Assembly (NCBI GenBank): GCA_030039695.1
Contig: JASHVB010000122.1
Coordinates: 1 to 6,998 of the forward strand
From: Acetobacteraceae bacterium
GTDB lineage: Bacteria; Pseudomonadota; Alphaproteobacteria; Acetobacterales; Acetobacteraceae
Direction: 5' to 3'
DNA length: 6,998 bases
The notes below the pieces were generated by a model. It was not told where the DNA came from and searched no databases. It saw nothing but the letters and a program-made list of their open reading frames with translations. The translations under genes were made by a program, and so were the position numbers. Positions 1-6,225 of the stretch are shown piece after piece (position 1 is the stretch's first letter; each line of letters opens with the position of its first letter).

Positions 1-370
1 CGCCGCCCGCCGGCAGCAGACGGTAAACCCCTGACGGAACACTCAAATCCGCCTCTGACGCGTTCTTCTTTGCAATCACCGCCGAACGCTGTCGCCGGTT
101 GCGCTCCGCCTGCTGCGCCCGGTTCCGCTCGCAATACTCAGGGTGTCGATCGCGCCAGGCCCGCCAATACCGGGCCTGCTTCGCCGCCCACGCCTGCTGC
201 GCGCGCCGCTTGTTGTCCCGATAGTCCGCGTCCGTCCGCTGCTTCTCGCTCTGCCAGCGGCGACGCCGGTCCTGCTGGCACGCCGCCTTGCTGCAATGCC
301 GCTGACCCCGGTTCTGCGGACGCGGGCTAAATCTCTCCCCGCACGTCAGACACCGGCGCTGCCCGCACAT
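1..370 (-). CDS. Small Cys-rich, Arg/Gln-rich zinc-ribbon-like protein (3' end beyond the window)
   Basis: The frame runs from ATG at 370-368 leftward for 123 complete codons with no stop before the edge, so the gene is partial. The N-terminus has a zinc-ribbon-like arrangement: C7-x2-C10, then C26-x4-C31. A highly basic region rich in Arg, Gln and Trp follows (about 32-95), including RHPEYCERNR at about 75-84, and then PSGVYRL at about 112-118. I recognise this pattern (CxxCG.RF.PRPQN..Q..CS...C, then HPEYCERNR, then PSG.YRL) as a hypothetical-protein family found beside transposase genes, often IS21-like. Its biochemical role is unknown to me; binding of nucleic acid is plausible from the charge. 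A purine-rich GAGGGAAG lies about 5 bases upstream of the ATG, and an in-frame TGA upstream at about 413-415 bounds the start. No other in-frame ATG precedes it. Confidence 0.72.
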   Translation of the reverse strand, partial: MCGQRRCLTCGERFSPRPQNRGQRHCSKAACQQDRRRRWQSEKQRTDADYRDNKRRAQQAWAAKQARYWRAWRDRHPEYCERNRAQQAERNRRQRSAVIAKKNASEADLSVPSGVYRLLPAGG

Positions 371-492
371 GACCGCTTCCCTCGCGCGCTCCCTGAACGT
401 GCGACTCTGCGGTCATCGCCGTCACAGCCGATCGCCGGCCGACAGAACCCAATCCGCTCTCCTTCCCCCCCGCCGCCGCTTCTATAAGCCAT

Positions 493-508
493 GCTCAAAT
501 TTGACCCC
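493..508 (-). repeat. Inverted, shortened copy of the IS terminal repeat
   Basis: Read on the minus strand this is GGGGTCAAATTTGAGC. It shares the GGGTCAA start and TGAGC end of the direct repeats at 529-570 but is three bases shorter between them. It may be another transposase site or chance similarity. Confidence 0.4.
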
Positions 509-528
509 TCAAACCTCAGCACCCGCCC

Positions 529-570
529 GGGTCAATGCCGTTGAGCAAACCTGGGTCAATTCCGCTGAGC
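529..570. repeat. Two direct repeats in the IS end, 24-base period
   Basis: Copy 1 (529-546) is GGGTCAATGCCGTTGAGC and copy 2 (553-570) is GGGTCAATTCCGCTGAGC, differing at two of 18 positions, with starts 24 bases apart. A related, shorter sequence lies inverted at 493-508 (on the minus strand GGGGTCAAATTTGAGC). Repeats of this kind near element tips are the expected transposase-binding sites in IS21-type elements. The regulator's stop codon (558-556) lies inside copy 2. Confidence 0.75.
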
Positions 571-3528
571 GTCAAAGGGTGGAGTCATTTTTTTTAATAG
601 TGCACGGGCGACGCGCACGGGCTCAGTATCGCCGCCTTCATTGAACAACGACACTACGCTCTGCATCAGTTCACGAGCCTCGCCAATCCGGTCAACGCTC
701 GCGAGGAAGTCGCCGTAATCTACAGCCGTCCGTAGGCGCCAAGTCAACGCCCCCATCTGCTCACTCAATTGTAGAGAGTCGATAAAGGCCGTTCTAATTT
801 CCTGAAGGCTTCGATTTCCTGCTCGCAGCAGGTTCCCCCGACAGCGTAGGAATTCGGGCAAATACCAGAGCTCACGAGTCTCTCGTAGGCGAGCGATGAC
901 ATCGTCCACAAGCCCAATACCCCCGGTAATGTCGCCCAACGTTCCCAGCGCTTGGCAGTACTCGCACAAAATGATCATGTAACGAATATTTGCTTTGTTA
1001 TCTGCTCGTTCTACGGCGCGGAACAGCTCACGGGCACCGCCTTCGATGTCACCTCGCCTAGAAAGCAATACGCCGTCGTACCCCCACGCAACAACCTCCC
1101 AACGTTGCAGATCGTGCCGTCGGGCGGTATCACGCAGGATCGCAGTGTAACTTTCGGCTTCGTCTATATGGCCAGTGTAGATCGCGTTGGCGATGCATGT
1201 TGTGCCAAGGACGCCGCATATCGTCAATGCGTGATTGTCCCTTAGGATGTCGTCCACGGTCTCTCGTGTGAGCATCATTGCCCGCTCGTGCACCCCCTGG
1301 AAACAGAGCATGGACGCCAGCAGTCCTTTCGCGCTCGCGTGTTGGCCAAACACGAACCGCGCCATATGAGCATGATGTTGTGTCGCTCCGTATTCGGAGA
1401 CCACGGTCTCCAGGCGACGCCTGCCTTCAGTGACGTCTCCAAGATAGAACCGTGAGACGCCAATAAGTCGGTAGCCGACGAGGACGTCGGCCCGGCCAAG
1501 AGCTTGCGCTGCAGCCACAAATCGTTCCGCGAGCCCAAGACTCGCCTCTAACTCGCCGTTGCTGAAACAGCCATTCCACAAAGCAAGCAGTGCGCGCACC
1601 TGGTAGCCTGGGTTCCGCATCCTGTCTGCGATCTCTAGCGCGGAGCGGCAGATCTCCAACGTCTGGTCAGTCGGACCAAATAGGTTCATGGTAGCGTTGG
1701 ACAGTGCCGCCAGGAGTTTCAGCTCACGAACACCATCACCAGCACAATTCAATTCAGTCTGCTGTAGAGCTGTCTCGATCCGTCTACGTAGCTCGTTCAG
1801 CAATGACAAATGGGTCCATAGCGGAACGGTCGAGGCTGTCAGATCAGCACCGGCCAGGGGATCCCCCCCAGGCCCCATCGCCCAGTCGAGAGCAGCACGC
1901 ACATCAGCGAGATATTGCCCGTACGTCGTGAGCCAGGTATCCGGACTTTGCTCTTCTGCTTCTACGTCGGCTCTCTCGAATACGCGTGCGATATATCTGG
2001 CATGGGCGCGATGAATATTCGGTAATTCCCCCTCCTCCGAAGCCTTTGCGCGTGCGTACGCGCGTGTTGTGTCGAGCAGGCGATAAAGCGCGCGTCCGGT
2101 CGATAGGTCTGCTGAGAGGATTGACTTTGCGAACAGGTGGGAGAGGGCGTTGATCACTGAGCTGCCGTTCTCCTGACCAAGGACGGCTGCGACGGCGTCG
2201 TGCGAGAACGCGCCTGGGAAGACGGATGCCGCCCGAAGCGCTGCCTGTTCGTCCGCGGACAGCAGCCCATAGCTCCAATCCAAAGTGGCAGCCAGCGTTC
2301 GGTGCCGAGGCAAAGCGGTTCGACGGCCATTCGTCAGCATCGAGAACCGGTCGTTAAGGCGGGCGAAAATCTCTTGCAGGCCAAGTTCGGGCACCTGGGC
2401 GGCCGCAAACTCAATGGCGAGCGGAATACCATCCAAGCAGCTGCAAATGTTCGCGACCAGTGCCAGATTTTGCTCGTTCAGTTCGAATTGCCCCGCGTCC
2501 TTGGCTCTTTCAACGAACAGATTAATGGCCGAGTAATCCCGCGCTGCGGCGATGCCAAGAGTCTCTCCTGGTGGGGGCACTGAAAGCGACGGCAGTCGAT
2601 GGACCCGCTCGCCAGTCGCGCGAAGACTTTCGCGGCTTGTCGCGAGGATGCGAACATCCGTGACCCGCGAAAGCACCTTTTCGGCGAACTCTGCCAGAGC
2701 ATCCAGCACATGCTCGCAGGTATCAAGTAGCAAAAGCATCTGCTTATCCTGCAGATGCGCGATGATGGCTGCAACGGGATCCTGAGAGAATGAGCCGATC
2801 GAGAGCGCGGCGGCAACGCTCACTGTGGTGAGAGACTGCTCGGCCGTCGAAGACAAATCCACAAAGCAGACGCCGTCTGCAAATCTGGAAGTAATACTAT
2901 GCGCGACGGCAAGAGCAACTGTGGTCTTGCCGACTCCCCCAGGGCCGACAATAGTAACAAGTCGCTGCTTGCTCAGAGACTCAGTCACAAGCGCGATTTC
3001 GGCCTCTCGTCCGACCGGCGTCACGAACAGGATGGGGAGATTGTGCTGCGGCTCCGCACTTTGCTGCCGCGCCAGCGGAACCTGTTCGCTGGCAGTTGCC
3101 GCGCCGCGCGCGACCGGAAGGATAAAGCAGTAGCCACGGAGAGGAACTGTGTCAATGGAACGCTTGCACGCAGGATCTGACGCGAGCACTTTACGAAGCC
3201 CTACAATCTGCACGCGTACATTGGCTTGGTCAACGTTGAGATTGGGCCAGACCGATGATTGCAGTTCGGCAGTCGAGACGATCTCGCCGGCGCGTTCAAC
3301 GAGTGCAACCAAAAGGTCGAATGACCGGCTCCCGAGCCTGACCGGCTCGTCGTGTAGGAGCAGCACCCGCGCGGACACCGAAAGACGGAAGCCGCCAAAC
3401 AGATAGTCTTTCTGCACTGAATCGGGGGCACCTCCGACCGTGCTTCGGTCAGCGCGCTGATTTGCTGATGTCACGCTTCGGTCCCAAGCCACGTTATCGT
3501 CAAGCTGAGGGGCAAAGGTCTGGCCCAT
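556..3528 (-). CDS. wHTH - STAND ATPase transcriptional regulator with TPR-like C-terminus
   Basis: Predicted cytoplasmic DNA-binding regulator of the COG3710 + COG3903 type. Numbering from ATG 3528: a Trans_reg_C winged helix at about 42-139 (WPN at 94-96, then NVRVQIVGLRKVL, wing VPLRGYCF). A STAND/NB-ARC-like ATPase follows: Walker A GPGGVGKTT at 195-203, Walker B LLLLDTCEH at 265-273, sensor ATSRE at 296-300, GIPLAIE at 367-373, and RTLAATLDWSYGLL at about 410-423. The region from about 590 to 980 is helical and TPR-like. Such proteins are thought to bind a ligand or partner through the C-terminus and switch with ATP/ADP. The open frame also allows TTG at 3540 (994 aa); GTG at 3417, with GGAGG 13 bases upstream, is a further option. 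The first 40 residues are unconserved, so the start is uncertain. The length fits the family. Oddities are DT for the usual DN in Walker B, L for G in the wing, and a C-terminus (MTPPFDAQRN plus stop) encoded by the IS end. Confidence 0.92.
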   Translation of the reverse strand: MGQTFAPQLDDNVAWDRSVTSANQRADRSTVGGAPDSVQKDYLFGGFRLSVSARVLLLHDEPVRLGSRSFDLLVALVERAGEIVSTAELQSSVWPNLNVDQANVRVQIVGLRKVLASDPACKRSIDTVPLRGYCFILPVARGAATASEQVPLARQQSAEPQHNLPILFVTPVGREAEIALVTESLSKQRLVTIVGPGGVGKTTVALAVAHSITSRFADGVCFVDLSSTAEQSLTTVSVAAALSIGSFSQDPVAAIIAHLQDKQMLLLLDTCEHVLDALAEFAEKVLSRVTDVRILATSRESLRATGERVHRLPSLSVPPPGETLGIAAARDYSAINLFVERAKDAGQFELNEQNLALVANICSCLDGIPLAIEFAAAQVPELGLQEIFARLNDRFSMLTNGRRTALPRHRTLAATLDWSYGLLSADEQAALRAASVFPGAFSHDAVAAVLGQENGSSVINALSHLFAKSILSADLSTGRALYRLLDTTRAYARAKASEEGELPNIHRAHARYIARVFERADVEAEEQSPDTWLTTYGQYLADVRAALDWAMGPGGDPLAGADLTASTVPLWTHLSLLNELRRRIETALQQTELNCAGDGVRELKLLAALSNATMNLFGPTDQTLEICRSALEIADRMRNPGYQVRALLALWNGCFSNGELEASLGLAERFVAAAQALGRADVLVGYRLIGVSRFYLGDVTEGRRRLETVVSEYGATQHHAHMARFVFGQHASAKGLLASMLCFQGVHERAMMLTRETVDDILRDNHALTICGVLGTTCIANAIYTGHIDEAESYTAILRDTARRHDLQRWEVVAWGYDGVLLSRRGDIEGGARELFRAVERADNKANIRYMIILCEYCQALGTLGDITGGIGLVDDVIARLRETRELWYLPEFLRCRGNLLRAGNRSLQEIRTAFIDSLQLSEQMGALTWRLRTAVDYGDFLASVDRIGEARELMQSVVSLFNEGGDTEPVRVARALLKKMTPPFDAQRN

Positions 3529-4083
3529 TGGCCGTGGCAACAGAACACCTCACGATGGCGTCATCGAAGGCAATGTTCCCATGAACGTGCCGTCTGCGCA
3601 AGCCGCTAGGGCGGGATTGTCGCCGCTGGTTCATATCCGACGATTAGGCCTCGAAAGAAGGAGCTCTCCGGTTGAGCGGGAAGGGTGGATTGATTCGCAC
3701 CTCGCGACCGCTCCGGCAACGGCATGCCGCTCTTAATCATGCCCATCACACGTCCGACAGCGGGTGGCGATTCGGCACAGCATCGTACCCGGCGTGATGA
3801 CAGGCGTCCGTGTCCTGGCGCGAACGCGTTTCGACCCCGCGCTACTGGATGGCCTTGTCAAAACTGCACTTGCCTTCGCTGACGACCCATAACGACTTGC
3901 CATGGACGCCAACCTGTGACCGCCACTCAGCCAAGACAAGGGGCGAAACGGTCCTTCTCGGGAGGCTTCGGATGTGGACGGAGATCGGATGGAGGTGGAC
4001 CGTTCCTGAAGCACTTCTCCGACAATGCGACGGTGTAACAGGGGACTACCGCGCTTGAGATGCCCCATCCCCCCGGCGCGAAG

Positions 4084-4110
4084 GTCAGACCGTTGCACCT
4101 CAGGTCTGAC
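4084..4110. promoter_or_regulatory. Inverted repeat GTCAGACC-N11-GGTCTGAC, possible operator
   Basis: Two perfect 8-base arms (4084-4091 and 4103-4110) are separated by 11 bases, so arm starts are 19 bases apart, close to two helical turns. It lies about 50 bases before an AT-rich patch and about 200 bases before the ATG of the OYE-like gene, a reasonable place for a regulator site. No T-tract follows, so a terminator is unlikely. Which protein would bind is not shown by the sequence. Confidence 0.35.
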
Positions 4111-4159
4111 GCCCCGCCGACCGCTCGAGTCGCTGCGTGACGCACGATAGGGAGGCACA

Positions 4160-4210
4160 AAGGTACCTCAAATATCGAGCTTATCTGGTTTTACATCCTT
4201 TTATTTGTCT
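4160..4210 (+). promoter_or_regulatory. AT-rich leader, possible promoter region of the OYE-like gene
   Basis: This patch (TCAAATATCGAGC, then TTATCTGGTTTTACATCC, then TTTTATTTG) is clearly AT-richer than the DNA on both sides and lies 100-150 bases before the ATG at 4313. I could not fit a convincing -35/-10 pair, a nod box or a sigma-54 site, so this is only a compositional hint. Confidence 0.25.
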
Positions 4211-4312
4211 ACTCGTTGCCGCCGGACGACGCTTCGCTTGGACAACTCAGAAGCCTTCACGTTTGTCGGGTCAGCGCCCGTCGGTTTATCATTAAGGGTA
4301 CACAACGAGACC

Positions 4313-5179
4313 ATGATCAAGCTTTTCACACCGCTGAGCGTCGGCACGCTGGAACTCAGTCATCGTGTGGTGCTCGAGTGCACTCTGACACCCAGTGCCT
4401 ATCTACGTGGGGAATATTCCGGCCTAGGCATCCTGGAGAGCATACGCGAAGGTACGCTCGTCATAATTCTTCCAATCAGTGGAGATGAACAGCGCGAAAG
4501 GACCGACATGCGGCGTTCGGTCAACGTGGCGAATGCAATTAAGATGTGGAAGGAAGTGGTCGACAGATTACACCGCGCCGGCCAGTTCGTCGTGATGCGC
4601 CTCGAGGGATCGTCGGTTTCTTGTGAAGAAGATGCACAATTACTCGCCAGGCGCACCCTGGATACGGGCTTCGACGGGATCGAACTCGAAGGAGCCGGGA
4701 GCAACATTAGTGACATTCTGGGTCGCCGGAACGCGCAACACTACTTCGCCGAAAACCCCGACAAGGAGCTTCGTGCCGCACTTTCTTCTCTGACGGATGC
4801 GATCGCCGGGTTGGCCTCTCACTGGACAAGTGAGAGGTTGGGGGTGCGTCTGGCACCATTTGCCGCACGTGGGGAGGACACAAGCGCTCTGCTTGCCTTC
4901 GAGGAGACCTTGGAAGTCTTTTCGGCCTATGAGATCGCCTATGTGCATCTCTCCGGTACGACCGTTAGCGGAACGCCCCAAGAAGGCATCGTTTTTCCCA
5001 GCCCCGCTGCACGCTTGCGGCGTGCCTTCCCAAATGTGTTGGTTGCATCCGGAAGCTTTGGTTTCGACTCTGCAGTGGCGGCCGTCGAAAGTCGCTGGGC
5101 AGATGCTATTTGTTTGAATCTTGATCACAGCATCGACCAGGACATCAGCACGCAGATTACTCAGCTAATCCGCCCCTGA
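4313..5179 (+). CDS. Old Yellow Enzyme-like protein, probably a non-catalytic relative
   Basis: 288 residues. The start MIKLFTPLSVGTLELSHRVV matches the opening strand of NADH:flavin oxidoreductases of the OYE family. Further matches are MWKEVVDRLHRAG (78-90), ARRTLDTGFDGIELEGAG (112-129), ERLGVRLAPF (174-183), YVHLSG (210-215) and VLVASGSFGFDSAVAAVES (242-260), in family order along the TIM barrel. The key FMN and substrate residues are missing: the APLT loop reads ECTL (22-25), the Q.WH.GR stretch reads M.LE.SS (95-101), the HxxN pair is E126 and G129, and the C-terminal GRPF phosphate loop reads NLDH (269-272). About 60 residues of the usual substrate loop between the HVGR region and the GFDG motif are absent, which explains 288 rather than about 360 residues. 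An in-frame TTG start at 4205 would add 36 unrelated residues; homology beginning exactly at M(4313) argues for the ATG. No strong ribosome site is seen. Confidence 0.82.
   Translation: MIKLFTPLSVGTLELSHRVVLECTLTPSAYLRGEYSGLGILESIREGTLVIILPISGDEQRERTDMRRSVNVANAIKMWKEVVDRLHRAGQFVVMRLEGSSVSCEEDAQLLARRTLDTGFDGIELEGAGSNISDILGRRNAQHYFAENPDKELRAALSSLTDAIAGLASHWTSERLGVRLAPFAARGEDTSALLAFEETLEVFSAYEIAYVHLSGTTVSGTPQEGIVFPSPAARLRRAFPNVLVASGSFGFDSAVAAVESRWADAICLNLDHSIDQDISTQITQLIRP
4815..4837 (+). repeat. Perfect 9-bp hairpin inside the OYE-like gene
   Basis: CCTCTCACT, loop GGACA, AGTGAGAGG; two further G-T pairs could extend the RNA stem. It encodes ASHWTSER around residues 168-175. No T-tract follows, so it is not an obvious intrinsic terminator. 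It may be chance. Confidence 0.5.
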
Positions 5180-6225
5180 CATGACAAGGGATCGCGCGTC
5201 CTTCTTCTTGAACAACGACCGGGCTGATAAGCGAGCGCCTACGATCCTCGATCCCCAGGATGATCTGTCATCTGTCACGGCACAAGCGGTCACGTCTGTT
5301 AAGTCGGCGACGACCGGATTGGTGACAGCTTGTTCAGCTCGACGGATCCGCGGGCGCGGAGTCGCCGTGACCGCCCGCCGCGACCGACTTGGCAACACCC
5401 GAACAAGGTGCCAGGCAGGACTTCGGGAGGCCGTATTCCGGAATGGGGCGACCTTCTGTGCCGCCGAACAATCTGCCGCGGGCGAAGCTTTGATGTCCCG
5501 GTCAAAAAGCTGCCGATGACCGGTGGACAACGATTGCATACCAAGACGGCAGGCTCAACCGTGGCGGCCGTGTTGCTTTCGGTACCACCCCCCGCCTGGT
5601 CCGCGATATCGTCATCCACGAGCGCGGCGATTCAGGTCTCACTGACTGCAAGTAATCTCTCCAATGAGCTGGTAAGCGATTCGCTAGCTGGCAGGCGTAA
5701 TCGTTGACCATGCTTTCCGTTCCGATGATCGATATCGATACCTCGCGGCCCTACCCTGTTGGCGTGGTCACGGCAAGGCCCCCTCCGATGGCGACAACAA
5801 GTCGCAAACCAGCAAGCGGTCCGCAGGCGACATTGCCGGGTACGCTGTGTGGTCGCACTTGCTCGACCTCAGTGCATGACCACTCTGTTGCCATTTGCGC
5901 TGAGCATTGCTGTGGTACGTGCCGGGTGGGGGTGTGTCGACCATCATTCCGACGGGCATGTGCCGGCGAATCGCTATGGTCCGGCCTGCCCAGTTTCTCA
6001 AGACCTGTACCCGGTAGCTGTAGTGGTGGACGGTGCGCTCACGGACTCAATGCATCAGTCACAGAAACCGCTGTCGCTAGCCAGGTCAACTTCCGTCGTC
6101 GAGACGGTCGGGTAAGTATTTTCGTCTCACTGCGTCACCGGACGCGGCGCGAGGACCGAACCTGCGGAACTCATTGCTGCGCCCTTCTATGCCATCCCCC
6201 GCTAGCTTGAGTGGATGAGTTGCAC
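5180..6225. other. Gene-free stretch of about 1 kb before the second regulator
   Basis: I see no supported gene here on either strand. Open frames of 60-170 codons overlap one another, are rich in Arg, Ser and Pro, and contain no motif I can name. One begins at ATG 5181 directly after the OYE-like stop, but its 112-residue product resembles nothing and lacks a ribosome site of its own. Short elements seen are a tandem ATCTGTC pair near 5263 and a 12-base palindrome at 5728-5739. Decayed former coding DNA is the most likely explanation. The promoter of the regulator that starts at 6226 should lie in the last 150 bases, but no clear -35/-10 pair is visible. Confidence 0.6.
5728..5739. repeat. 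12-base perfect palindrome ATCGATATCGAT
   Basis: Self-complementary ATCGATATCGAT in the gene-free stretch, about 490 bases before the second regulator. Its function is unknown and it may be chance. Confidence 0.3.

Larger units (their letters stand above)
1..587 (-). mobile_element. End of an IS21-like insertion element, continuing off the left edge
   Basis: I infer an element end at about 587. The minus strand there begins TGACTCCACCCTTTGACGC, and the adjacent 100 bases carry several copies of a GGGTCAAT..CCG..TGAGC motif. Multiple subterminal repeats and TG...CA tips are typical of the IS21 family. A leftward gene for a small Cys-rich protein, of a type I associate with IS21-like elements, lies inside. 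DNA to the left of about 480 is visibly more GC-rich than the regulator gene to the right. No istA or istB sequence is visible because the element leaves the window, so the family call rests on the terminal repeats and on recollection of the passenger protein. The boundary at 587 could be wrong by a few bases because no target duplication can be seen. Confidence 0.55.
3529..4312. other. Gene-poor stretch between the first regulator and the OYE-like gene
   Basis: I find no recognisable gene in these 780 bases. Several short open frames exist on both strands, none with a familiar motif or a ribosome site. The most coding-like piece is a plus-strand frame from about 3737 to the TAA at 3890-3892, which includes ATG at 3797 and ends LLDGLVKTALAFADDP; I do not recognise it, and it may be a gene remnant. 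The stretch must contain the promoter of the leftward regulator and probably that of the rightward OYE-like gene. It also carries an inverted repeat at 4084-4110 and an AT-rich patch at about 4160-4210. Confidence 0.6.

Noticed and set aside
352..492. Short minus-strand frame from ATG 492 overlapping the start of the Cys-rich gene
   Set aside because: Gly/Arg-rich, 46 residues, no motif and no ribosome site evident; most likely untranslated IS leader.
3947..4004. Inverted pair AACGGTCC / GGACCGTT
   Set aside because: Arms are 42 bases apart in a stretch without a gene; likely chance at this length.
3733..4158. 141-residue minus-strand open frame
   Set aside because: Composition dominated by Arg and Ser, no domain, no ribosome site; likely chance.
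4849..4862. TGGCACCATTTGC, resembling a sigma-54 promoter
   Set aside because: Spacing between GG and GC is 8 rather than 10 bases and it lies inside the OYE-like gene.
5322..5345. GTGACAGCTTGTTCAGCTC, partly like a tts box of rhizobial type III secretion
   Set aside because: Needs two missing bases and matches only in part; no type III gene follows.
5181..5519. 112-residue open frame starting one base after the OYE-like stop
   Set aside because: No recognisable motif, Arg/Ser/Ala-rich composition, no ribosome site and overlapping frames of similar length; not supported as a gene.
5704..6210. 168-residue open frame on the plus strand
   Set aside because: Cys/Arg/Pro/Ser-rich product typical of a non-coding frame in GC-rich DNA; no family resemblance.
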